From: Clostridia bacterium
Lineage (GTDB): Bacteria; Bacillota; Clostridia; Oscillospirales; Acutalibacteraceae
Direction of reading: 5' to 3'
Length of the DNA: 64,000 nucleotides
Assembly (NCBI GenBank): GCA_017521425.1
Contig: JAFXCQ010000012.1
Coordinates: 62,001 to 126,000 of the forward strand
Made by a program: the position numbers and the translations under genes. This document shows positions 1-8,071 of the stretch, piece after piece. The notes beneath the pieces were generated by a model. The model was not told the DNA's origin, did not search any database, and was given only the letters and a program-made list of their open reading frames with translations. Every line of letters starts with the position of its first letter. The first letter of the stretch is position 1.

Positions 1-9
1 ATAAATCGA

Positions 10-58
10 TACCAAATATATGATTTGGTATTGAAACAGTGTAATTTTACACTGTTTC
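10..58. repeat. Two adjacent palindromes before the ABC-F gene
   Basis: There are two back-to-back inverted repeats. The first has 8-bp arms (10-17 TACCAAAT, 23-30 ATTTGGTA). The second has perfect 12-bp arms (33-44 GAAACAGTGTAA, 47-58 TTACACTGTTTC) with a 2-nt loop. Neither is followed by a T-run on either strand, so they do not look like simple terminators. A TATAAT lies at 66-71 and a good ribosome binding site (AAGGTGAG) ends just before the ATG at 89. They could be an operator or a leader structure of the ABC-F gene, or the 3' end of a transcript from outside the window. Confidence 0.5.
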
Positions 59-88
59 GACTAACTATAATCGTTATAAGGTGAGTTT

Positions 89-1975
89 ATGTCTTTATTA
101 ACAGCATTAAATTTAAAATTTGGCTTTGCTGACGGCGTCTTATTTAAAGACGCCGCTTTTCAGGTTGAAGAAGGGGACAGAGTCGGCTTAATTGGTGCAA
201 ATGGTACTGGTAAAACTTCTCTTTTCAAGTTAATAACAGGGGAGTATCAGCCTATAGAAGGTGGCATTGTTCGTGGTAAAGATGTCAGAATCGGTTATAT
301 GGAGCAGTACCTTGAATGTGAAGATAATCTTACTGTTTATGAAGAAGCATTAAAAGTATTTTCGGATGTCATAAAAATGGAAATTGAACTTGAAAAAATC
401 ACAAAAGAGCTTGAAAACAACAGTGATTTAAGTTTAATTGAAAAACAAGTACAATTGACTGAAGAAATTGAGCGCCGTGATGGGCTTGTTTATAAAGCAA
501 AAACACGCTCTGCACTTATAGGTTTAGGCTTTAAAGAAAGTGAATTGGATCATCCTGTAAAAAATTTAAGTGGTGGCCAGCGTTCTAAGGTTTCGCTTTG
601 TAAATTACTTCTCTCCGATGCTAATTTAATTTTATTGGACGAGCCTACAAACAATCTTGATATTGACGCTATTAACTGGCTTGAAGATTTTCTCTCAAAG
701 TACAAAGGTGCAGTTATTGTTGTATCTCACGACAGATATTTTCTTGATAAAATAACATTTTTAACAATGGAAATTGCTCACAAAAAAATTACTATAACAA
801 AAGGTAATTACTCAGTTTTTCAAAAACTAAAGGCAGAAAGAGAATTAACCATTGAAAGAGAGTACGAGAAAAATATTACAGAAATTAAAAGAATTGAAGG
901 TATAATTGAGCAACAGAAACGCTTTAATCAGGAAAGAAACTATATTACAATCGCAAGTAAAGAAAAGCAGATTGAAAGAATTAAAGCAGAGTTAGTTGTA
1001 CCTGATAAAGCGCTCGGTTCTGTAAGGTTTTCATTCAATTCCGAAATCCGTTCAGGTGACAATGTTTTAACCGTTTTTGATTTAGAAAAATCATTCCCAC
1101 AAAAGCCTCTTTTTAAGAATCTTAATCTTTCTATTAACAGAGAAGATAAAATGTTTTTATTAGGTCCTAACGGGTGTGGTAAATCAACATTTTTAAAGAT
1201 TTTAAATAAAGAACTTTCACAAGACAGCGGTATTATTAAATTTGGTACAAATGTTAAAATAGGTTATTTTGACCAGAACATCGATAAATTAGACAGTGAT
1301 AAAACTGTTTTGGATGAAGTCTGGGATATGTACAGATTTATGGACCAGACTGAAATTCGTAGTGCATTAGCTTTATTTTTATTCCGTGGTGACGATGTAT
1401 TTAAAAAGGTTTCTGTTTTAAGTGGTGGAGAAAGAGCAAAAATTGCATTACTTAAAATAATGCTATCTAAACCTAATTTCTTGATATTAGACGAGCCGAC
1501 AAACCATCTTGATATAAATTCACGTGAGGTTTTAGAAGAAGCATTATTAAATTATGATGGCACACTTTTAGTAGTTTCTCACGACAGATATTTTATAAAT
1601 AAATTATCGAGTAAAATAATTCATTTAACTCACGATGGTGCAGTAACTATTAATGGTAATTATGATGATTATTTAGTTTATAAAGAAAATGCTGAAACTA
1701 AAACTGTAGAAGTAAAAAAAGAAATTGTTAAAGTAAATACTTACAAACAACAAAAAGAGCAACAGGCGCTTGAAAGAAAAAGAAATTCAAGAATTTCAAA
1801 AATTGAAAAAGAGATTGAAGAAACTGAAACAGAAATTTCAGAGATACAATCATTACTTGAATTACCCGAAACTTCTGCAGATTATGAAAAATTACTTGAA
1901 TTAACAGAAAAATTTGATTTATTAAAAAATAAATTAGATGAATTATATTCAGAGTGGGAAGAATTACAGTTATAA
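89..1975 (+). CDS. ABC-F family ATPase (Uup/YdiF-like)
   Basis: This is a cytoplasmic ATPase with two ABC domains on one chain and no membrane segment, the hallmark of the ABC-F translation factors that act at the ribosomal E site. Walker A motifs are GANGTGKT (about residue 36) and GPNGCGKS (about 355). Signature motifs are LSGGQ and LSGGE, followed by LILLDEPTNNLD and LILDEPTNHLD. A charged linker separates the domains, and the last 80 or so residues form a coiled coil rich in E and K. At 628 residues with this C-terminal extension it fits Uup/YdiF rather than the shorter EttA. Subfamily and any antibiotic-protection role cannot be decided by eye. The start has a clear AAGGTGAG site. A terminator-like hairpin follows the stop. 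Confidence 0.9.
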   Translation: MSLLTALNLKFGFADGVLFKDAAFQVEEGDRVGLIGANGTGKTSLFKLITGEYQPIEGGIVRGKDVRIGYMEQYLECEDNLTVYEEALKVFSDVIKMEIELEKITKELENNSDLSLIEKQVQLTEEIERRDGLVYKAKTRSALIGLGFKESELDHPVKNLSGGQRSKVSLCKLLLSDANLILLDEPTNNLDIDAINWLEDFLSKYKGAVIVVSHDRYFLDKITFLTMEIAHKKITITKGNYSVFQKLKAERELTIEREYEKNITEIKRIEGIIEQQKRFNQERNYITIASKEKQIERIKAELVVPDKALGSVRFSFNSEIRSGDNVLTVFDLEKSFPQKPLFKNLNLSINREDKMFLLGPNGCGKSTFLKILNKELSQDSGIIKFGTNVKIGYFDQNIDKLDSDKTVLDEVWDMYRFMDQTEIRSALALFLFRGDDVFKKVSVLSGGERAKIALLKIMLSKPNFLILDEPTNHLDINSREVLEEALLNYDGTLLVVSHDRYFINKLSSKIIHLTHDGAVTINGNYDDYLVYKENAETKTVEVKKEIVKVNTYKQQKEQQALERKRNSRISKIEKEIEETETEISEIQSLLELPETSADYEKLLELTEKFDLLKNKLDELYSEWEELQL

Positions 1976-1979
1976 TCCT

Positions 1980-2015
1980 AAAATCATCCGCATATATATT
2001 TGCGGGTGATTTTTT
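1980..2015 (+). terminator. Terminator-like hairpin carrying the next gene's SD
   Basis: The arms are 1980-1992 (AAAATCATCCGCA) and 2001-2013 (TGCGGGTGATTTT), giving 13 pairs with one U-G wobble and an 8-nt loop, running into six T. The 3' arm contains GGGTGAT, the only ribosome binding site available to the ATG at 2016. The element is therefore both a terminator for the ABC-F gene and a potential cap on translation of the next gene. Confidence 0.75.
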
Positions 2016-2762
2016 ATGGATAAAAACAAAAAACAAGATTATTTAATTAAAGCAATTCTTTTTCAATTCTTATTCTGCTCATTAATTTTTGCATTTTTTT
2101 ACTCAATAAAATATACTGATAATGCTTTTTTCAAAACAATTAAACAATCGTTTTTTGATGAAATTAACAAATCAATAACAACCGAAGAGGTTAAAGAAAC
2201 ATTTAAGAAAATTGAGAATTTTACAGAAAATGAATTCATATTAACTGACTTTTCTGATGAGTTATTTACTGCCGAGATTTTAGGTGAAGGTGGTAAAGAC
2301 ATTGAGATAAATAATGAGATAATCAGTAATGTTTCTTTTGCAAATTATAAATTAAATTATAAAATATTTTCACCAGTTATTGATGGTATTGTTTCATCGG
2401 AATTTGGTGAAAGGGTTCACCCTATAAATGGTACTTTAGGTGTTCATAAGGGAATTGACATTGCTTTAGATGAAGGTGAGCCAATTTATGCAATTTTTGA
2501 TGGTGAAATAATAGAAGCTGATTACGACCAATGGAATGGTAATTATATTAAAATTAAGCACGATAATGATATAATAAGTGTATATTGTCATTGTAGTAAA
2601 TTATTTGTTAAAAAAGGTGATATTATCCGTGGTGGCGAAGTAATTGCTTCAGTTGGTTCAACAGGACAATCAACCGGTCCTCATATACATTTTGAAATAC
2701 GAATAAAAGATGTTTCGTATAACCCTGCATATGCTTTAAAGGATGCAAAAGATGCAGTTTAA
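2016..2762 (+). CDS. spoIVFA: SpoIVFA-like M23 (LytM) membrane protein
   Basis: A short cytoplasmic N-terminus is followed by one membrane segment (about residues 12-31), a stalk, and a LytM/M23 domain from about 120 to 230. All expected metal and catalytic residues are present: H144 and D148 (HKGID), H192 (YCHC), and H223 and H225 (HIHFE). The next gene is the M50 protease spoIVFB, so by position this is the SpoIVFA counterpart, which in Bacillus tethers and restrains SpoIVFB in the outer forespore membrane during pro-sigma-K processing. In Bacillus that LytM domain is regarded as degenerate, whereas here it looks intact. It could instead be a SpoIIQ-like endopeptidase. The ribosome binding site sits inside the preceding hairpin. 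Confidence 0.7.
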   Translation: MDKNKKQDYLIKAILFQFLFCSLIFAFFYSIKYTDNAFFKTIKQSFFDEINKSITTEEVKETFKKIENFTENEFILTDFSDELFTAEILGEGGKDIEINNEIISNVSFANYKLNYKIFSPVIDGIVSSEFGERVHPINGTLGVHKGIDIALDEGEPIYAIFDGEIIEADYDQWNGNYIKIKHDNDIISVYCHCSKLFVKKGDIIRGGEVIASVGSTGQSTGPHIHFEIRIKDVSYNPAYALKDAKDAV

Positions 2763-3351
2763 AATTAAAAACACTAAAATTTCAATATCCTTTACTTTTT
2801 TTGCGCTAATAATTATTCTAATTTCTTTAAATAAAACAGAATTTTTATATTCAACTATTTTTTTTGCTATTTTACACGAAGTAGGGCACCTTTTAGCCTT
2901 AAAACACTTTAAAATTCAAATTGAAGAATTTAAAATTTCGTTATTTGGAGGAAATATTAAATTATTGAATAATAACAAAGCAAAATATTATCAAACTGCA
3001 ATTATTTCTTTTTGTGGACCATTAGTCAATATATTTTTCTTTGTATTATTTTATATTTTAAATATATTTTGTAGAAATAAAATTACAAACGAGATTTTTA
3101 TTATAAATCTTGTTTTAGCAACATTCAACTTATTACCATTTTATAACTTTGATGGTGGTAAAATACTTAGTTCAATATTATTGATTTTTCTTGAAGAGAG
3201 AACTGTAAATAATATCGTTACAATTACTTCGTTTATGATTTTAATACCATTTTCTTATCTTGCAATTCATATTTTTACACTTGATTTTAAAAATTTTTAT
3301 CTGTTAATTGCATCACTTTTAATGTTACTCACAATTATCTTTAAAAAGTGA
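2752..3351 (+). CDS. spoIVFB: SpoIVFB-like M50 intramembrane zinc protease
   Basis: This is a site-2-protease family membrane protein that, in sporulating Firmicutes, cleaves the pro-sequence of sigma-K in the mother cell. The metal motif HEVGH is near residue 42 inside a membrane segment, and the second conserved motif (N-L-L-P-F-Y-N-F-D-G-G) is near residue 130. Several hydrophobic segments fill the rest. The first possible ATG (2743) has AAAGG directly against it. The ATG at 2752 has the same AAAGG at nine bases, so it is preferred, giving 199 residues. The gene overlaps the end of spoIVFA, indicating coupled translation. Confidence 0.85.
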   Translation: MQFKIKNTKISISFTFFALIIILISLNKTEFLYSTIFFAILHEVGHLLALKHFKIQIEEFKISLFGGNIKLLNNNKAKYYQTAIISFCGPLVNIFFFVLFYILNIFCRNKITNEIFIINLVLATFNLLPFYNFDGGKILSSILLIFLEERTVNNIVTITSFMILIPFSYLAIHIFTLDFKNFYLLIASLLMLLTIIFKK

Positions 3352-3361
3352 CTTATTTTAC

Positions 3362-3390
3362 TTGATAATTCTCTGATTTTATTGTAAAAT
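3362..3390 (+). promoter_or_regulatory. Sigma-A promoter of the radical-SAM/cwlD/radA run
   Basis: TTGATA (3362-3367), a 17-base spacer and TAAAAT (3385-3390), 38 bases before the ATG at 3429. Confidence 0.6.
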
Positions 3391-3416
3391 TATGTAGAAT
3401 GATTTTATTATAAAAT
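3376..3416. repeat. Tandem 15-bp palindromes over the promoter
   Basis: ATTTTATTGTAAAAT (3376-3390) and ATTTTATTATAAAAT (3402-3416) are two near-identical palindromes 26 bp apart. The first covers the -10 element and the second lies in the leader. This is an operator-like arrangement, but such A/T palindromes also arise by chance in this base composition. Confidence 0.4.
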
Positions 3417-3428
3417 TGGAGAATTTTT

Positions 3429-5297
3429 ATGTTGCACAAACAAATTGAAAGTATATTACCACTTGTTCAGAAACCCGCAAGATATACAGGTGGTGAATTA
3501 AATTCTGTCGTAAAAAACAAAGAAAATATCGATATTCGTTTCGCTTTCTGTTTTCCTGATACTTATGAAATCGGTATGTCACATCTTGGTTTAAAAATAC
3601 TTTACGGACTTATTAACTCAAGAGAAAATTTCTGGTGCGAAAGGGTATTTGCACCAGATTGTGATATGGAAGAAATAATGCGTAAAAATAATATTCCACT
3701 TTTCGGTCTTGAAAGTCACGACAGCTTAAAAGATTTTGACGCAGTTGGTTTTACATTGCAATACGAATTATCTTTTTCAAATGTTCTTAATATGTTAGAT
3801 TTAGCAGGGATTCCCGTAAGAAGTAAAAATCGTGGTGACTCATTAAGTGAAAATCCAATTATTGTTGCAGGTGGACCTTGTGTAGCTAACCCTGAGCCAT
3901 TAGCAGATTTTATTGATTGCTTCCAGATAGGTGAAGGCGAAGAAGTAATGCTTGAATTTTTGGATTTATTAAATGAATACAAAAAGAAAAAGGCTACCAG
4001 AAAAGAATTTTTAATTGCAGCTTCGCACATTGAGGGTATTTATGTTCCTGCACTTTATGAAGTTACTTATAACGAAGATGGCACAATAAAAGAATTTATT
4101 GCAAATGATGGTGCACCACAGGTAATAAATAAAAGAGTTGTTTCCGATTTAGATAATATTTATTATCCTGAAAATTTTGTAGTTCCTTTTGTTGAAGTTG
4201 TACATGACAGAGTTGTTCACGAAATTTTTCGTGGTTGTATTCGTGGTTGCAGATTTTGTCAGGCAGGCTTCTGGTACAGACCTATAAGGGAAAAATCTGT
4301 TGAAACTATAAGCAAACAAAGTCAGAAGATTGCTTGTGAAACCGGGTATGACGAGCTTTCACTTTGTTCACTTTCAAGTAGTGACTACACAAAAATTACA
4401 GAATTATTAGAGTCACTTTTAAGTTGGGCAACACCGCAAAAAATTAATGTTGCCTTACCATCTTTAAGAATAGATAATTTTTCAGATGAATTAAGAAAAA
4501 AATTAGCATTAGTAAGACGCTCTGGTCTTACATTTGCTGCAGAAGCAGGTACTCAAAGACTTCGTAATGTTATAAATAAAAATATTACAGAAGATGAGAT
4601 TTTAGGCACTTGTAGAAAGGCCTTTCAAGGTGGTTGGACCGCAGTTAAATTATATTTTATGATTGGTTTACCAACTGAAACAGATGAAGATGTTGTAGGC
4701 ATTAACGAGCTTTGTCAGAAGGTTGTTGAAGAATTTTACAGTAATCCTGATAAACCAAAAGGAAAAACTGTAAGTGTTAGCGCTGGGGTTTCTTCATTTG
4801 TTCCGAAGCCTTGTACACCATTCCAATGGGAGCCACAGGATTCGCGTGAAGAAATAACAAGAAAACAACAGCTTTTAAAAGAAACTGTTACATCTAAAAA
4901 GATTACATTCCGTTTCCACACGACAGATCAGATTTTCTTGGAAGCTATTTTTGCCCGCGGTGACAGAAAGCTCTGTGATGTTATCGAATTAGCTTGGAAG
5001 AATGGTTGTACCTTTGATAGCTGGGACGATAAATTCAAATATGATACCTGGATAGATGCGTTTAAAGAATGTGGTATAGATACTGAATTTTATGCAAACC
5101 GTCGTCGTTCATACGATGAAATATTACCTTGGGACCACATAAATTCAGGTATAACTAAAGAATTTTTAATTAGAGAAAACGAAAAAGCAAAAAATGCAGA
5201 AACTTCAATGCATTGTCGCGAGCAATGTAATGCTTGTGGCTCAAACAAATTGAATGGGGGTAAGTGTGATGCGCTCTGTAAGAATATGGTTCACTAA
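3429..5297 (+). CDS. B12-binding radical SAM protein, TIGR03960 family
   Basis: The 622-residue protein has an N-terminal cobalamin-binding-like Rossmann region and a radical SAM core with the cluster motif C270-xxx-C274-xx-C277 (GCIRGCRFCQ). Later radical-SAM features include AAEAGTQRLRNVINKN. The last 30 residues hold a second cysteine cluster (CREQCNACG...KCDALC). It belongs to the paired family TIGR03960, whose substrate is not established as far as I know. The start has a GGAG site. Its stop overlaps the start of its partner gene, which in some genomes is fused to it. Confidence 0.85.
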   Translation: MLHKQIESILPLVQKPARYTGGELNSVVKNKENIDIRFAFCFPDTYEIGMSHLGLKILYGLINSRENFWCERVFAPDCDMEEIMRKNNIPLFGLESHDSLKDFDAVGFTLQYELSFSNVLNMLDLAGIPVRSKNRGDSLSENPIIVAGGPCVANPEPLADFIDCFQIGEGEEVMLEFLDLLNEYKKKKATRKEFLIAASHIEGIYVPALYEVTYNEDGTIKEFIANDGAPQVINKRVVSDLDNIYYPENFVVPFVEVVHDRVVHEIFRGCIRGCRFCQAGFWYRPIREKSVETISKQSQKIACETGYDELSLCSLSSSDYTKITELLESLLSWATPQKINVALPSLRIDNFSDELRKKLALVRRSGLTFAAEAGTQRLRNVINKNITEDEILGTCRKAFQGGWTAVKLYFMIGLPTETDEDVVGINELCQKVVEEFYSNPDKPKGKTVSVSAGVSSFVPKPCTPFQWEPQDSREEITRKQQLLKETVTSKKITFRFHTTDQIFLEAIFARGDRKLCDVIELAWKNGCTFDSWDDKFKYDTWIDAFKECGIDTEFYANRRRSYDEILPWDHINSGITKEFLIRENEKAKNAETSMHCREQCNACGSNKLNGGKCDALCKNMVH

Positions 5298-5931
5298 AAA
5301 AGACACCGCAAAATATATTTCGCACCTCGACTTAACCCGTTGTTTAATAAGAGCATTCAGAAGAACTGATATTCCACTCTGGTACACCGAAGGCTTTAAC
5401 CCGCATCCACACCTTGTTTTTGGTCTTTCACTACCATTAGGTGTGGAAGGGGAATGTGAAATTTTAGATATAAGACTTGATGACGAAAGTTACCCAAATG
5501 AAAGTGTTATTTCTGAATTAAACAGAGTAACTGTACCAGGAATTGAATTTTTAAAAATTGCAGAACCTCAATTTAAACCCTTATTTATTACTTCAGGTCT
5601 TTATGAGATGAAATTATCTTCAAATGATGGTTCAAACATTAAAGATGATATTTTAAATAAAATTGAAAGTAAAAACATTTTAATTTACAAAAAGACTAAA
5701 AAAGGTGAAATAAAAGAAATAAATGTTTCAGAACATTTAACTGAGTTTAATATCATTAAAAGCGAAGCTAACGAGTTGCATTTTTCATTTATTTTACCTG
5801 CTGGTAATGATTTTACAATCAATCCAATTTTATTTAAAGATGCTTTATTAGAGAATTTTGCGCAAGAAAATATTTGCTGGTCAATCAAAAGAAATAAACT
5901 TTTATTAAAAGACGGCACTGAATTCAGATAA
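5269..5931 (+). CDS. Radical-SAM-associated protein, TIGR03936/DUF2344
   Basis: This is the usual partner of TIGR03960 radical SAM proteins. The N-terminus (VRIWFTKKDTAKYISHLDL, then GFNPHPHLVFGLSLPLGVEGECE) matches the conserved DUF2344 core. The function is unknown. It has been compared with RNA-modification machinery because in other clostridia the pair sits beside ribonuclease G, which is not adjacent here. I prefer the ATG at 5269, which has GGGGGTAAG at the right distance, over the ATG at 5254, which overlaps that site. It overlaps the upstream gene by 29 bases. Confidence 0.8.
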   Translation: MRSVRIWFTKKDTAKYISHLDLTRCLIRAFRRTDIPLWYTEGFNPHPHLVFGLSLPLGVEGECEILDIRLDDESYPNESVISELNRVTVPGIEFLKIAEPQFKPLFITSGLYEMKLSSNDGSNIKDDILNKIESKNILIYKKTKKGEIKEINVSEHLTEFNIIKSEANELHFSFILPAGNDFTINPILFKDALLENFAQENICWSIKRNKLLLKDGTEFR

Positions 5932-5969
5932 ACTGCAGATTTAATACATATAATTTATGGGTGATAATT

Positions 5970-6683
5970 TTGAAAAAACTCATAATTTTATGTTTATTAG
6001 TTTTAGTTTGTTTTATATTTTCAATTGGTGTTATAAATTTTAACAGTAGATTTAATGATATATCATCAGAAAACAATTTGAATGACAAAAATCCCACCAT
6101 CATAATTGATGCAGGGCATGGTGGTTTTGATGGCGGTACATCAACTGATGATGGTATAAGTGAAAAAGGAATTAACTTAAATATCTCGTTATATTTAAAG
6201 GAATATCTGAATTTTTTAGGTTTTAATGTTGTTATGACACGAGAAACAGATACTTCGACTGAATCAGAGGGGGTAACAACGATTCGTAGCAGAAAATCTT
6301 CTGATTTACATAACAGAATGTCACTTATGGAAAAAACAGATAACGCAATATTTGTAAGTATTCATCAGAATCATTTTTCTGCTTCCAAATATAAAGGTGC
6401 TCAGGTATTTTATTCGTCAAATTTCAGTGAGCAAAGTTCATTACTCGCAGAAAATATTCAAGATAGTATCGTTTATTATTTACAAAAAGACAATACAAGG
6501 CAAATTAAACCATGTGGCACATCTGTATATTTAATTTATAAGGCGGTTAAACCCGCAGTGCTTGTTGAATGTGGATTTCTTTCAAATCCTGAAGATGCAG
6601 AAAATTTACAAGATGAAATATATCAAAGAAAAATGGCACTTTGTATTGCTTTAGGAATTTTAAATTATTGTGAAGGTCAGTGA
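5970..6683 (+). CDS. cwlD: N-acetylmuramoyl-L-alanine amidase CwlD
   Basis: This is an Amidase_3 zinc hydrolase with an N-terminal signal-anchor. The conserved catalytic blocks are IIIDAGHGGFDGG, the Glu in SEKGINLN, SIHQNHF and VECGFLSN. In spore formers CwlD (with PdaA) makes the muramic-delta-lactam of the cortex that marks it for lysis at germination. I chose the TTG at 5970: GGGTGAT lies four bases upstream, and the resulting 237 residues fit the family, whereas the GTG at 5961 overlaps that site. It lies in a plus-strand run between the radical-SAM pair and radA. Confidence 0.85.
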   Translation: MKKLIILCLLVLVCFIFSIGVINFNSRFNDISSENNLNDKNPTIIIDAGHGGFDGGTSTDDGISEKGINLNISLYLKEYLNFLGFNVVMTRETDTSTESEGVTTIRSRKSSDLHNRMSLMEKTDNAIFVSIHQNHFSASKYKGAQVFYSSNFSEQSSLLAENIQDSIVYYLQKDNTRQIKPCGTSVYLIYKAVKPAVLVECGFLSNPEDAENLQDEIYQRKMALCIALGILNYCEGQ

Positions 6684-6688
6684 AAATT

Positions 6689-8071
6689 ATGGCTTCTAAA
6701 CAAAAATCAATTTTTATATGTAAAAATTGTGGTTATGAGTCTGCAAAATGGTATGGTAAATGCCCATCCTGTAACGAATGGGGTACATTAGACGAAGAAA
6801 CTATTGTTACAGAAAATAAATCAACCAAAAAAGTAAGTTCCGGTAGTTTAAAAACTTCTAATGTTTTAAAATTAAATGAAATTGATTCGTCCACCGAATT
6901 CAGATATAACACTGGAATTTCAGAATTAAATCGTGTATTGGGTGGTGGCCTTGTTAAGGGCTCTTTAGTGCTTTTATCTGGTGACCCTGGTATTGGTAAA
7001 TCCACACTTTTACTACAGATTTGTAATTATCTTTCAAAAGATTTAAGTGTTCTTTATGTTTCAGGTGAAGAATCAGCTTATCAGTTGAAAATGAGAGCAA
7101 AAAGACTTAATGTTAAATCAGATAATCTTTCTGTAATGTGCGAAACCGATGCAGAGGTTGTTTGTGAGTATATTAAAACTGCAAAACCTAATATTGTAAT
7201 GGTTGACTCAATTCAGACAATGAGCATACCAGAACTTTCTTCAAGCACCGGTAGCATTACACAAGTTAGAGAATGCACAAATCTCTTTATGCAAACTTCA
7301 AAAAATAATGATATTTCAATTATTCTTGTTGGCCACGTTAATAAGGATGGCAATATTGCCGGCCCTAAAGTATTAGAGCATATAGTTGATACAGTTCTTT
7401 ATTTTGAAGGTGAAAGAAATTATTCTTACAGAATTCTGAGAGCAGCCAAAAACAGATTTGGCTCTACAAATGAAATTGGCGTTTTTGAAATGAATGATAC
7501 AGGGCTTTCACAAATAGAAAGTCCGTCAATGGCACTTTTAGCCGGCAGACCTATAAATGTTTCAGGTACTTGTGTAACTTGTCTTATAGAGGGCTCAAGA
7601 CCAATTTTAGCAGAAATACAGGGTCTTGCTACAACTACCGGTTTTGGTAACCCACGAAGAATGTCAACCGGTTTTGACTACAACAGAATGGCAATGATTA
7701 TTGCAATTCTCGAAAAAAGAGCTGGTTATTTTTTCTCAAATATGGACTGTTACCTTAATATTGTCGGTGGATTAAGAGCAGATGAGCCAGCTTCAGATTT
7801 AGCGGCAGCAGTGGCGCTTATTTCAAGTCTTAAAGATACTGTAATAGATAGTGAAACTATTGTATTTGGTGAAATTGGACTTGCTGGTGAAATACGAATG
7901 GTAAATAACTGCGAGCAACGAATTAAAGAATCCGAAAGACTTGGTTTCAAGCGATGCATAATACCAAGACAAAATATGAAAAAATTAAATAAAGCATCAT
8001 TTACTGATATTGAAGTAATTGGTGTAAGAAATATTCGTGAAGCGTTTGAGGTTGCAGCAGACAATGCATAA
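6689..8071 (+). CDS. radA: DNA repair protein RadA/Sms
   Basis: RadA is a RecA-like ATPase that helps process recombination intermediates as a branch-migration helicase. An N-terminal zinc finger (CKNCG...CPSC) is followed by Walker A GDPGIGKST, the RadA-specific KNRFG motif and a C-terminal Lon-protease-like domain (GGLRADEPASDLAAAVAL). The ATG at 6689 gives the family's usual N-terminus. An earlier in-frame GTG at 6680 would overlap cwlD. The stop overlaps the next gene's start. Confidence 0.95.
   Translation: MASKQKSIFICKNCGYESAKWYGKCPSCNEWGTLDEETIVTENKSTKKVSSGSLKTSNVLKLNEIDSSTEFRYNTGISELNRVLGGGLVKGSLVLLSGDPGIGKSTLLLQICNYLSKDLSVLYVSGEESAYQLKMRAKRLNVKSDNLSVMCETDAEVVCEYIKTAKPNIVMVDSIQTMSIPELSSSTGSITQVRECTNLFMQTSKNNDISIILVGHVNKDGNIAGPKVLEHIVDTVLYFEGERNYSYRILRAAKNRFGSTNEIGVFEMNDTGLSQIESPSMALLAGRPINVSGTCVTCLIEGSRPILAEIQGLATTTGFGNPRRMSTGFDYNRMAMIIAILEKRAGYFFSNMDCYLNIVGGLRADEPASDLAAAVALISSLKDTVIDSETIVFGEIGLAGEIRMVNNCEQRIKESERLGFKRCIIPRQNMKKLNKASFTDIEVIGVRNIREAFEVAADNA

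Noticed and set aside
1728-2036. Opposite-strand frame over the ABC-F coiled coil
   Set aside because: It is the reverse complement of A-rich coding DNA (a run of F, L and I), has no ribosome binding site and overlaps a clear gene.
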